Positions 47,214-56,855 of a stretch of 64,000 nt of DNA are shown here, piece by piece. This DNA is from an uncultured Bacteroidales bacterium (GTDB lineage: Bacteria > Bacteroidota > Bacteroidia > Bacteroidales > UBA932). Within the stretch, counting starts at the first letter, position 1, and each line of letters starts with the position of its first letter. A program made the position numbers and the translations under genes. The stretch is taken from NCBI GenBank assembly GCA_900318445.1, contig ONKO01000012.1:1-64000 (forward strand). The letters run 5' to 3'. Under the pieces are notes generated by a model that ran no database searches, was not told where the DNA came from, and saw only the letters and a list, made by a program, of their open reading frames with translations.

Positions 47214-48050
47214 ATGTCTAGAACAAATTTCGAACAACTTCTTGAAGCAGGCACCCACTTCGGCCACCTGGCCCGCAAGTGGAACCCCAAGATGGCTCCG
47301 TATATCTTCGACCAGAAGAACGGTATCCACATCATCGACCTGCACAAGACCGTCGTAAAGATCGACGAGGCAGCCGAGGTCCTCAAGGAAATGGCCCGCA
47401 GTGGCCGCAAGGTCCTCTTCGTTGCCACCAAGAAGCAGGCAAAGGACGTCGTCGCCACCAAGGCCGCCGAGGTCAATATGCCTTCCGTGACCGAGCGTTG
47501 GCCGGGTGGTATGCTTACCAACTTTCCCACCATTCGCAAGGCCGTCAAGAAAATGAATACCATCGACAAGATGAAGGAAGATGGCACCTTCGAGAAGCTC
47601 GCCAAGCGTGAGCGCCTCCAGGTGGAGCGCCAGCGGGCCAAGCTGGAGAAGAACCTCGGTTCTATCCGCGACATGTCCCGTCTGCCCAGCGCCCTCTTCG
47701 TGGTCGACGTTCAGAAAGAGGCCAACGCCGTGAAGGAAGCCGCCCGTCTGAACATTCCGGTAATCGCTATGGTTGACACTTGTTGCGATCCTACCCCTAT
47801 TGATTACGTGATTCCCGCCAACGACGACGCCACGAAGTCCATCGAGCTCATCATGGATGTGATGTGCAAGGCTATCAGCGAGGGCCTGGAAGAGCGCAAG
47901 CTTGAGAAGGAGAAGGAAGCTCCCGAGGCCGATGCCGAGGCTGCTTCAGAGGCTCCCGCCAAGAAGCTCCGCTCCCGCCGCGCTCCCAAGGCCGAGGCCG
48001 CCGAAGAGGCTGCTCCCGCCGCTGAGACCGAAACTCCCGCTGCAGAGTAA
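47214..48050 (+). CDS. rpsB: 30S ribosomal protein S2
   Basis: 278 residues from ATG 47214 (MSRTNFEQLLEAGTHFGHLA), the normal N-terminus. A longer in-frame start at 47124 adds 30 unrelated residues. Motifs are RKWNPKMAPYIF, GIHIIDLHKT, KVLFVATKKQAKDVV, RWPGGMLTNFPTIR and DTCCDPTPIDYVIPANDDA. The last about 50 residues are an alanine/glutamate-rich low-complexity tail beyond the standard fold. The 177-base gap before the gene shows no promoter I can name and could carry a leader structure. Confidence 0.96.
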   Translation: MSRTNFEQLLEAGTHFGHLARKWNPKMAPYIFDQKNGIHIIDLHKTVVKIDEAAEVLKEMARSGRKVLFVATKKQAKDVVATKAAEVNMPSVTERWPGGMLTNFPTIRKAVKKMNTIDKMKEDGTFEKLAKRERLQVERQRAKLEKNLGSIRDMSRLPSALFVVDVQKEANAVKEAARLNIPVIAMVDTCCDPTPIDYVIPANDDATKSIELIMDVMCKAISEGLEERKLEKEKEAPEADAEAASEAPAKKLRSRRAPKAEAAEEAAPAAETETPAAE

Positions 48051-48076
48051 TTAACCGTTAAAAGCAAGTAAAGATT

Positions 48077-49075
48077 ATGGCTATTGCATTAGCAGACATC
48101 AAGAAGCTGCGCGACATGACCAGCGCCGGCATGATGGATTGCAAGAAGGCCCTCGAAGAGGCCGCCGGCGACTTCAAACGCGCCGTTGAAATCCTTCGTG
48201 AGAAAGGTAAGTCCACTCTTGCCAAGCGTGGTGAGAACGAGACCACCCAGGGTGCTGTCCTGAGCCGCGTTAACGGCGGAAAGGCCGTGCTCGTGTGCCT
48301 GGGTTGCGAAACCGACTTCGTCGCTGCCACCCCCGACTTCAAGAAGCTCGCCGGTGAGATTGCAGACGCAGCCATCACCGCTTTTCCCGCCGACGTAGAG
48401 GCCCTGAAGGCTGTGAAGCTTGCCAGCGGTTATTCCCTCGAGGAAGACATCACCAACCAGGCCGGTAAGACCGGTGAGAAGCACGTTCTTGCCTACTACG
48501 GCGCCCTCGAGGCTCCTTTCGTGAGCGAGTACGTACACTTTAACGGCAAGCTGGGCGCCATCGTCGCTTTCAACAAGGAGGTTCCCTCCGAGATTGCCCG
48601 CGGTATCGCCATGCAGGTTGCTTCCATGAACCCTGTGGCTGTAGACGCTGCTTCCGTTCCTGCCGAGGTTATCGAGTCCGAGAAGACCGTGGCCGAGCAG
48701 AAGACCAAGGACGAGCAGGTTCAGAAAGCTGTGGACAACGCCCTCAAGAAGGCCGGCATCAACCCCGCCCACGTTGACAGCGAAGACCACATCGAGTCCA
48801 ACACCGCCAAGGGCTGGCTCACTCCCGAGCAGGCTCAGCAGGCCCGTGACATCATCGCCAAAGTTGGCGCCGAGACCCTTGCCTCCCTCGCCTCCAAGGT
48901 GCAGATGATCGCCGGCATCGTGAACGGCCGTATCCAGAAGTTCCTGAAGGAGAACACCCTCATGGAGCAGGAGTACCAGCTGTCCGACGACAAGGCTTCC
49001 GTAGCCGCCGCCCTCAAGGCCGTGGATCCCGAGGCCAAGGTGCTTGGTTTCAAGCGCTTCTCCCTCTCCGACTAA
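48077..49075 (+). CDS. tsf: Translation elongation factor Ts
   Basis: 332 residues. EF-Ts exchanges the nucleotide on EF-Tu. The UBA-like N-terminus carries the signature LRDMTSAGMMDCKKALEEA. Then come EILREKGKSTLAKRG and the core motif CLGCETDFVAATPDFK, two core subdomains, and a C-terminal VLGFKRFSLSD. The length is at the long end for the family. It is the last gene of the operon and is followed by a strong terminator. Confidence 0.96.
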   Translation: MAIALADIKKLRDMTSAGMMDCKKALEEAAGDFKRAVEILREKGKSTLAKRGENETTQGAVLSRVNGGKAVLVCLGCETDFVAATPDFKKLAGEIADAAITAFPADVEALKAVKLASGYSLEEDITNQAGKTGEKHVLAYYGALEAPFVSEYVHFNGKLGAIVAFNKEVPSEIARGIAMQVASMNPVAVDAASVPAEVIESEKTVAEQKTKDEQVQKAVDNALKKAGINPAHVDSEDHIESNTAKGWLTPEQAQQARDIIAKVGAETLASLASKVQMIAGIVNGRIQKFLKENTLMEQEYQLSDDKASVAAALKAVDPEAKVLGFKRFSLSD

Positions 49076-49097
49076 AAGTCGAACTGGTAAAGATAAA

Positions 49098-49128
49098 AGC
49101 CGGTCCTCAAAAAGGGCCGGCTTTTTTT
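49098..49128 (+). terminator. Terminator of the rplM-tsf operon
   Basis: AGCCGGTCC and GGGCCGGCT form a stem around TCAAAAA and are followed by TTTTTTT. The stem sits between tsf and the convergent PCMD gene, ending within the last bases of the latter. Confidence 0.92.
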
Positions 49129-49921
49129 AGTAGGTGAACTCGAGCTCGTCCAGATATAGGACAGAGCCGGTGCTGCCGGTAAAGGAGTCTCCAAGGGCGC
49201 TGGAAGAGGCTACGATGGCAACGTAGCGGGGCGTGCGGCCGTTCCGGTACTTGATCTCGATGGAGAAGGGCTCGTAGGCACCCATCTTCTTCTTGAAATA
49301 GATCTTTCCAAGGCCGATGATCCCGGGATCGTTCTCCTCATCCAGGGCAAGGTCGGGCGGGCACACCTCGATTGGAGTGTCCCAATCGGCAAGGACGATG
49401 GCGAGGCTGCCGGTGTCGGGTTTTCCCTCCAGGTCCTTGTGCCCTTTGTCGGCAAAGTCGATGGGGCCCGGCTTGTAGCAGGCATATCCTTTCAGCGTAG
49501 TGGGACGCTCAGTGAACGGAACGCCCCAGAACAGGTGGGCCGTCATCCTGGAAAGGTCAATGCCTCCGGTGTAGCCGTTGAAAATGCTTCCGGCTGCCAG
49601 CTTCTTGATAAAGAGCACCTTGATGAGCTGGCTTTTGAGACAGAGGGCCTTCTTGCCGGGCCCCGGAACTGCTACAAAATTCTCTTCGGGCATGACGGTC
49701 GGGGCGCCATAGAAGGCGGTGGTTCCGTTGGCGCTGCCCCAGATTTTTTTCTCTTCGGAAGTGGCATCGCTCCCGTAGCACACGTCATATCCTTTCTTGT
49801 CCTTGCTCCAGTGGTCGAAAGACATGTTGTAGAGTTGTCCCGGACGGACGGGCGGCTGCGACGACGTGGCGAGGAGCCATGCCGCAGAAACCGTCAGAAA
49901 AAAAGTCATTTTCATAGTCAT
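49127..49921 (-). CDS. PCMD-domain exported protein
   Basis: 264 residues with an N-terminal signal (FFLTVSAAWLLATSSQ). The C-terminal half matches the PCMD (putative carbohydrate metabolism) domain: SRMTAHLFWGVPFTERPTTL, KGYACYKPGPID, DTGSLAIVLADWDTP, YVAIVASSSALGDSFTGS and SVLYLDELEF. The domain is common in Bacteroidota and is thought to bind carbohydrate; no activity is known. Three closely spaced ATGs (49921, 49915, 49909) are possible starts. The minus-strand TACCTTTG at 49936-49929 ends 7 bases before the first. It is divergent from the ATP synthase operon. Confidence 0.82.
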   Translation of the reverse strand: MTMKMTFFLTVSAAWLLATSSQPPVRPGQLYNMSFDHWSKDKKGYDVCYGSDATSEEKKIWGSANGTTAFYGAPTVMPEENFVAVPGPGKKALCLKSQLIKVLFIKKLAAGSIFNGYTGGIDLSRMTAHLFWGVPFTERPTTLKGYACYKPGPIDFADKGHKDLEGKPDTGSLAIVLADWDTPIEVCPPDLALDEENDPGIIGLGKIYFKKKMGAYEPFSIEIKYRNGRTPRYVAIVASSSALGDSFTGSTGSVLYLDELEFTY

Positions 49922-49928
49922 ATTGGTA

Positions 49929-49936
49929 CAAAGGTA
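49929..49936 (-). promoter_or_regulatory. PCMD gene promoter -7 element
   Basis: Minus-strand TACCTTTG, 7 bases before the first ATG of the PCMD gene. A leaderless or nearly leaderless transcript is predicted. Confidence 0.5.
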
Positions 49937-49965
49937 AATCTTTTTGTCCGTGTGGGCAACTCAAA

Positions 49966-51540
<1,575 letters not shown>

Positions 51541-51559
51541 ATTCTTCGCTTCGCTCAGA

Positions 51560-51802
51560 ATGACAATAAGCCTACATATCCTAAGCCCCGAAGGGACATT
51601 GGTCAAGGCCGATGTCTCGCTGGTGTCGCTTCCCGGTACATTGTCGCCGTTTACGGTGCTGCCGGGCCATGCCGCCATGGTCACGTCCCTTTCGGAAGGA
51701 AACGTCCGCTATGTGGAAGACGGAGTGGAAAAGCATATCCAGATCAAAGATGGCTTCGCCGAAGTTAAAGACAACACTGTAACCGTCTGTGTAGAAGCAT
51801 GA
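51560..51802 (+). CDS. atpC: ATP synthase F1 subunit epsilon, short form
   Basis: 80 residues, covering only the N-terminal beta-sandwich (LHILSPEGTLVKADVSLVSL, FTVLPGHAAMVTSLSEGNVR). The C-terminal helical hairpin that inhibits ATP hydrolysis in longer epsilon subunits is absent, so that form of inhibition is not expected. It overlaps the start of atpB by 4 bases. Confidence 0.93.
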   Translation: MTISLHILSPEGTLVKADVSLVSLPGTLSPFTVLPGHAAMVTSLSEGNVRYVEDGVEKHIQIKDGFAEVKDNTVTVCVEA

Positions 51803-52836
51803 TTCTGCCCCTGTTCATATCGCTCCTTCTTCTCCTTTGGCCTACGGCCGAAGAAAACCATTTTTCTTCGACCATCGCAAGCCCTGCGCTCGAGGAGGGG
51901 GCTAACGGTGCTGAGGAGGAAATTAATATCTCCGAAATCATCTTCGAACACATCGGAGACGAATACGAGTGGCACATCACCGAGTGGAAGGGAAAACCCA
52001 TCGCCATTCCACTGCCCTGCATTGTGGTGGACGGCGGCGTTAAGGTCTTCACGGCCCATCATGCGGCGGAGCGCGGCTATACCTTCAACGAAGACGGCAA
52101 ACTGGTAAACGCCCTCACCGGAGAACGCCCCCTGGACCTCTCCATCACCAAGAACGTGCTGGCGCTCATGATGAGCACCTTCCTCCTGTTGTTTATCGTG
52201 CTCTGGACCGCCCGCTGGTACCGCAAACACGACGCCCTCAAGGAAGCCCCCACGGGCCTTGCCGCCTTCGTGGAGCCGCTCATCATGATGGTCCACGACA
52301 TGGCAAAGGAGAACATCGGCCCGGACTACCGGAAATTCTCTCCGTTCCTTTGCATGGCGTTCCTCTGGATCCTCCTCAATAACTTCCTGGGCATCCTGCC
52401 CTTCTTCCCGGGAGGCGCCAACCTCACCGGCAACATTGCCATTACGCTGGTACTGGCCCTGTGCACCTTCTTCACGGTGAACCTGAACGGTACCAAGCAC
52501 TACTATAAAGAGATTTTCCTCCCGGATGTTCCGGGATTCCTCAAACCCATCATGCCGGTCATCGAGGTGTTCAGCGCCATCATGAAACCGGTATCCCTTA
52601 CCATCCGTCTTTTCGCCAACATGCTGGCCGGCCATATCATGATCCTGTGCATGGTGTGCATCATCTTCATCATGGCCAAGTACGGCCCGCTCCTGAGCGG
52701 CGGCATGACGCTGGTAAGCGTGCTCTTCGGCGTCTTCCTGGATGCGCTGGAGTGCCTGGTAGCCTTTATCCAGGCCTATGTATTTACCATGCTCAGCTCC
52801 ATTTACATTGGAATGGCCCGGGCACACGAAGAATAA
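51799..52836 (+). CDS. atpB: ATP synthase Fo subunit a
   Basis: 345 residues. A signal-like first segment and an N-terminal extension of about 110 residues precede the helical core; the extension is often seen in this phylum. Core motifs are LNNFLGILPFFPG, the essential Arg in SLTIRLFANMLAGH, and LECLVAFIQAYVFTMLSSIY. Subunit a forms the proton half-channels beside the c-ring. It overlaps atpC by 4 bases. Confidence 0.95.
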   Translation: MILPLFISLLLLLWPTAEENHFSSTIASPALEEGANGAEEEINISEIIFEHIGDEYEWHITEWKGKPIAIPLPCIVVDGGVKVFTAHHAAERGYTFNEDGKLVNALTGERPLDLSITKNVLALMMSTFLLLFIVLWTARWYRKHDALKEAPTGLAAFVEPLIMMVHDMAKENIGPDYRKFSPFLCMAFLWILLNNFLGILPFFPGGANLTGNIAITLVLALCTFFTVNLNGTKHYYKEIFLPDVPGFLKPIMPVIEVFSAIMKPVSLTIRLFANMLAGHIMILCMVCIIFIMAKYGPLLSGGMTLVSVLFGVFLDALECLVAFIQAYVFTMLSSIYIGMARAHEE

Positions 52837-52855
52837 ACTTTAAATTATTGATATT

Positions 52856-53116
52856 ATGATTCTTTCTACTATCCTCCTTCAGGCCGCCGCTGGTGCAGCC
52901 CTCGGAAAAGCCGGTGCCGCTCTGGGCGCCGCCATCGCTGCCATCGCCGCCGCTATCGGTATCGGTAAGATTGGCAAGTCCACCATGGAGGCCATCGCAC
53001 GCCAGCCGGAAAGCGCCGGTAACCTGCGTACTTCCATGATCATCGCCGCCGGTATGGTGGAAGGCGCTGCCCTGTTCGCCATCATCGTGGCCCTCCTGGC
53101 TATCGTAATCAAGTAA
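52856..53116 (+). CDS. atpE: ATP synthase Fo subunit c
   Basis: 86 residues in a two-helix hairpin: GAALGAAIAAIAAAIGIGKI, then the polar loop IARQPES, then MIIAAGMVEGAALFAIIVAL. The ion-binding carboxylate is the Glu in MVEGAA. The Gln and Ser ligands of sodium-type c subunits are not present around it, so proton coupling is expected. Confidence 0.96.
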   Translation: MILSTILLQAAAGAALGKAGAALGAAIAAIAAAIGIGKIGKSTMEAIARQPESAGNLRTSMIIAAGMVEGAALFAIIVALLAIVIK

Positions 53117-53121
53117 TTACC

Positions 53122-53628
53122 ATGAATCTGGTTACGCCCGAATTCGGCCTCCTGTTCTGGATGGTCGTTATCTTCGGCATCGTGTTCTTCCTCCTGGCCA
53201 AATTCGGCTTTCCCGTCATTACGGACATGGTGGATGAGCGCAGTGCCAAGATCGCCCAGTCCCTCAAGGACGCCGACGAAATTCAGGCGCGCATGGAGCA
53301 GTGGAAGTCCGAGCACGCGAAGATGCTGGAAGACGTTCGCAAAGAGCAGTCGGCCATCCTTCGCGAAGCCACCGAGACCCGCGCCCGCATCATCTCCGAG
53401 GCAAAGGAGGCCGCCAAGGCCGAGGCCGACAAGATGATCGCCGATGCCAAGGTCCAGATTGCCGCCGAGAAAGAGAGCGCCCTGCGCGACGTGCGCAAGG
53501 AAGTGGCCCTTCTCGGTGTCCAGGTGGCAGAAAAAGTACTCCGTCACGAGCTGCAGGATGATGGAAGCCAGCAGGCCCTCCTGGACCAGCTGGTAAAGGA
53601 AGCCTCTGAGGCCAGTCTCCGCTCATGA
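53122..53628 (+). CDS. atpF: ATP synthase Fo subunit b
   Basis: 168 residues. A single N-terminal membrane helix (LLFWMVVIFGIVFFLLAKFG) is followed by a long charged coiled coil (ADEIQARMEQWKSEHAKMLE onward), the peripheral stalk. It begins 5 bases after atpE and overlaps atpH by 4 bases. Confidence 0.95.
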   Translation: MNLVTPEFGLLFWMVVIFGIVFFLLAKFGFPVITDMVDERSAKIAQSLKDADEIQARMEQWKSEHAKMLEDVRKEQSAILREATETRARIISEAKEAAKAEADKMIADAKVQIAAEKESALRDVRKEVALLGVQVAEKVLRHELQDDGSQQALLDQLVKEASEASLRS

Positions 53629-54185
53629 ACCGCAGCATCGTCGTCATCCGCTACGCCACCGCGCTGGTGAAATATGCCCGTGAAAGCGGGCAGGGAGACC
53701 TCCTGTGCACCCAGGCCGAGGTCCTGGGAAAGACGCTTCGCTCCGTCCCGGACCTTCGCCGCATGCTGTCGGCAGCCGAAGACGTGGTCCCCTCCCGGGA
53801 CAAGCTTAAACTGCTGGAAGGAGCGCTGGAAGGCAGGATGGCTCCCGAGCTGGACCGTTTCCTGGCCCTTGTGTGCAGTAACGGCCGCATGGATATGGTA
53901 GAGGACATCCTCCGCAGCTTTGTGGATGCCTACCGCCGCTCCATGGGCGTGAGAAAAGCGCACCTTGTCACGGTGAGCACTCCGCCGCCGCATCTTCTAG
54001 ACCAGCTCAAGGCGCTGGTGAAGGAAAAGACCGGGGACGACGTCCTCATAGAAACCGAGGTGGATCCGTCCCTTATCGGAGGCTTCGTCTTCGACATAGA
54101 CGACTACCTCATGGATGCCAGCGTCAAGCGCCAGCTGGAACTCATCCGCGAACAGTTTATTGAACGAAACAGAAGAATTATCTAA
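53625..54185 (+). CDS. atpH: ATP synthase F1 subunit delta
   Basis: 186 residues of the OSCP/delta family. The helical N-terminal domain ([16 protein letters not shown]) is followed by a C-terminal domain with the conserved [20 protein letters not shown] and [20 protein letters not shown]. Delta links the b stalk to the top of F1. It overlaps atpF by 4 bases and ends 1 base before atpA. Confidence 0.94.
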   Translation: MNRSIVVIRYATALVKYARESGQGDLLCTQAEVLGKTLRSVPDLRRMLSAAEDVVPSRDKLKLLEGALEGRMAPELDRFLALVCSNGRMDMVEDILRSFVDAYRRSMGVRKAHLVTVSTPPPHLLDQLKALVKEKTGDDVLIETEVDPSLIGGFVFDIDDYLMDASVKRQLELIREQFIERNRRII

Positions 54186-54186
54186 G

Positions 54187-55770
54187 ATGGCAACTTCTTT
54201 GAAACCCAGTGAAGTGAGTGATATCCTGCTTGGACAGCTCAAGGATATGAAAAACGATCTCCAGTTCGAGGAGATTGGCAAAGTCCTGCAGGTGAGTGAC
54301 GGTGTGGTACGTATTTACGGGCTGGACCATGCCGAGGCCGGCGAACTGCTGGACTGCGGCAACGGCATCATGGCCGTGGTGATGAACCTGGAGGCCGACA
54401 ACGTGGGCGCCGTGCTCATGGGTCCCACCGACCTGGTGAAGGAGGGGATGGTGGTGCGCCGTACCGGACGCATCGCCTCCATCGGCGTGTGTGACGCCCT
54501 CCTCGGACGAGTGGTGGACCCGCTGGGCAATCCGCTGGACGGCCTGGGTCCCGTGGAAGGGGAGAAGGTAGATATGCCGCTGGAGCGTAAAGCGCCCGGC
54601 GTTATCTTCCGCCAGCCGGTGAGTGAACCCCTGCAGACGGGCCTCAAGGCCATTGACGCCATGATTCCCATCGGCCGTGGCCAGCGTGAGCTCATCATCG
54701 GAGACCGCCAGACGGGTAAGACCGCCATTGCCATCGATACCATCATCAACCAGCGCAAGGAGTACGAGGCCGGAAAACCGGTGTTCTGCATCTACGTGGC
54801 TATCGGCCAGAAAGGCTCCACCGTGGCGTCCATCGTGAAGACCCTGAGGGAGCACGGTGCCATGGACTATACCGTGGTAGTGGCCGCTACCGCCGCAGAC
54901 CCCGCCGCCCTGCAGTACTACGCTCCCTTCTCCGGAGCGGCCATCGGCGAGTATTTCCGCGACACGGGCCGTCACGCCCTGGTGGTGTACGACGACCTCT
55001 CCAAACAGGCCGTCGCCTATCGTGAAGTATCCCTGGTGCTGCGCCGTCCCTCCGGCCGTGAAGCCTATCCGGGAGATATCTTCTACCTGCACAGCCGTCT
55101 GCTGGAAAGGGCTGCGCGCATCATCGACCAGCAGGAGGTGGCCGCTTCCATGAACGACCTCCCCGCTGCCCTGAAAGACAAAGTGAAGGGAGGCGGTTCC
55201 CTTACCGCCCTGCCCATCATTGAGACGCAGGCCGGAGACGTATCGGCCTACATCCCGACCAACGTCATCTCCATCACCGACGGCCAGATTTACCTGGAAC
55301 AGTCCCTGTTCAACCAGGGCGTGCGCCCTGCCATCAACGTGGGTATCTCCGTGTCCCGTGTGGGCGGCAGCGCCCAGGTGAAGTCCATGAAGAAGGTGGC
55401 CGGCACCCTCAAGATTGACCAGGCCCAGTGGGCCGAGCTGGAGGCCTTCTCCAAGTTCTCCTCCGACGTGGACAAGGTGACGGAACTGGCCCTGGACAAG
55501 GGCCGCAAGAACAACCAGCTGCTCATTCAGCCGCAGTACTCTCCCATGAGCACCGGCGAGCAGGTGGCTATCCTCTACTGCGGAACGCACGCGCTCATGC
55601 GGGACATTGCCATAGCCGATGTCCGTACCTTCCAGGATGCCTTCCTGGACCGCCTCCGCGCCGCGCACGCCGCCGATGTCCTGGAGCCGCTGGGGAAAGG
55701 TGTGCTCAACGAGGACATTGAGAAGGTTCTGAAAGAAACCGCTGCTTCCGTTATCCTTTCCATGAAGTAG
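54187..55770 (+). CDS. atpA: ATP synthase F1 subunit alpha
   Basis: 527 residues from ATG 54187 ([18 protein letters not shown]). A longer frame from 54115 runs inside atpH. Motifs are [20 protein letters not shown], Walker [36 protein letters not shown], and the alpha arginine finger region [14 protein letters not shown]. It binds nucleotide non-catalytically and supplies the arginine finger to beta. Confidence 0.98.
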   Translation: MATSLKPSEVSDILLGQLKDMKNDLQFEEIGKVLQVSDGVVRIYGLDHAEAGELLDCGNGIMAVVMNLEADNVGAVLMGPTDLVKEGMVVRRTGRIASIGVCDALLGRVVDPLGNPLDGLGPVEGEKVDMPLERKAPGVIFRQPVSEPLQTGLKAIDAMIPIGRGQRELIIGDRQTGKTAIAIDTIINQRKEYEAGKPVFCIYVAIGQKGSTVASIVKTLREHGAMDYTVVVAATAADPAALQYYAPFSGAAIGEYFRDTGRHALVVYDDLSKQAVAYREVSLVLRRPSGREAYPGDIFYLHSRLLERAARIIDQQEVAASMNDLPAALKDKVKGGGSLTALPIIETQAGDVSAYIPTNVISITDGQIYLEQSLFNQGVRPAINVGISVSRVGGSAQVKSMKKVAGTLKIDQAQWAELEAFSKFSSDVDKVTELALDKGRKNNQLLIQPQYSPMSTGEQVAILYCGTHALMRDIAIADVRTFQDAFLDRLRAAHAADVLEPLGKGVLNEDIEKVLKETAASVILSMK

Positions 55771-55771
55771 A

Positions 55772-56650
55772 ATGCCTACACTGAAGGAAATAAAAGGACG
55801 GATTTCTTCCGTCAAGAGTACGCTCAAGATTACATCGGCCATGAAGCTGGTGTCGTCGGCCAAGTTGCGCAAAGCGCAGAAGGCCATCGAGGCCATGCGC
55901 CCCTATGAGGAGCAGCTGCAGCGCATGCTCCTTAAGGTGCAAGGCGCCCCGGCGGCGGGATGCGGCGAATTTTCCGCCGCTACAATAAAGGCCGATGCGG
56001 CGGAAAATTCGCCGGCATCCCGCCTGCCGCAGGCCATCGTGGCCATTGCGTCCAACTCCTCCCTTTGCGGCGGGTTCAATGCCAATGCCATTGCCAAGGT
56101 GCGGGAAGTGAGGAAGGCCGGAGACGTGGTGTACTCCATAGGTCGCAAGATGGCCGATGCCATGCGAAAGGAGGGTTTCACCTCTCCGGACGATTATTCC
56201 CATCTTGCCGAGCATCCCGCTTATGCCCCGGCCGCTGCGTTCGTAGAAAAACTGTGCGCAGAGGTTGAGGCCGGACGGTATAGCCAGGTGGTTCTTGTAT
56301 ATAACCATTTTGTTTCTACGGCAAAGCAGGTCCCTGCGGTGGAACCCCTTCTTTCGACGGGCGGTACGTCCTCTGAGCACGGTGAAGCTCCCGAGGAAGA
56401 TGTCATTATCGAGCCTTCCCGCAAGGAACTTGTTGCATCCCTGGAACCCAAAATACTCAAATTGAAACTTTACGCTGCCCTTCTGGACAGCTCGGCTGCA
56501 GAGCACGCCGCCCGCACGGTTGCCATGCAAACCGCCACCGACAACGGCGAAAACCTCCTCTCCGAACTCACCCTTCAATACAACAAGGGCCGCCAGCAGA
56601 AGATTACCTCCGAAATTCTGGATTTGGCGGGCGGACAGGCGCAGGAATAA
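55772..56650 (+). CDS. atpG: ATP synthase F1 subunit gamma
   Basis: 292 residues. The rotor helices are recognisable at both ends: LKEIKGRISSVKSTLKITSA with MKLVSSAKLRKAQ at the start, and MQTATDNGENLLSELTLQYN followed by GRQQKITSEILDLAGG at the end. The central SLCGGFNANAIAKV matches the conserved SLCGGFN motif. It is the last gene of the operon. No clear terminator follows; the next bases are a CTTAAG repeat pair. Confidence 0.96.
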   Translation: MPTLKEIKGRISSVKSTLKITSAMKLVSSAKLRKAQKAIEAMRPYEEQLQRMLLKVQGAPAAGCGEFSAATIKADAAENSPASRLPQAIVAIASNSSLCGGFNANAIAKVREVRKAGDVVYSIGRKMADAMRKEGFTSPDDYSHLAEHPAYAPAAAFVEKLCAEVEAGRYSQVVLVYNHFVSTAKQVPAVEPLLSTGGTSSEHGEAPEEDVIIEPSRKELVASLEPKILKLKLYAALLDSSAAEHAARTVAMQTATDNGENLLSELTLQYNKGRQQKITSEILDLAGGQAQE

Positions 56651-56659
56651 CCCGCCGCT

Positions 56660-56755
56660 GACGAACAAAAGCAGGATTTGGCCGTTTTCCTGCTTAAGAT
56701 CGTCACCACTGACGAACAAAAGCAGGATTTGCCGGGAATTATGCTTAAGATCGTC
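56660..56755. repeat. Pair of 45-base CTTAAG repeats after atpG
   Basis: Units at 56660-56704 and 56711-56755, 6 bases apart, in the same orientation as the 33895 pair. The ends GACGAACAAAAGCAGGAT and GCTTAAGATCGTC are conserved. The cores differ (TTGGCCGTTTTCCT and TTGCCGGGAATTAT). Confidence 0.9.
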
Positions 56756-56785
56756 GGGCGCTGGGCTCTCCTTTTCCTTGTCTTT

Positions 56786-56848
56786 GTGGCGGATTCCACC
56801 ACAATGCACTGTAGCACAAGGAATTTTGGTGCAGAAATGGTATCTTTG
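56786..56848 (+). promoter_or_regulatory. Upstream module and promoter of the sensor kinase gene
   Basis: GTGGCGGATTCCACCACAA at 56786-56804 is a small inverted repeat that recurs before two later genes (60320, 63196). TATCTTTG at 56841-56848 is the -7 element. The kinase ATG follows after 7 bases, so the transcript may be leaderless. Confidence 0.5.
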
Positions 56849-56855
56849 TGCAGTT

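Noticed and set aside
52856-53116. Sodium-coupled ATP synthase
   Set aside because: The c subunit lacks the Gln and Ser ligands typical of sodium binding around the carboxylate.
56520-56855. Extended N-terminus of the sensor kinase
   Set aside because: The upstream in-frame codons run through atpG, the CTTAAG repeats and the promoter. The ATG at 56856 starts a signal peptide followed by the first propeller motif.
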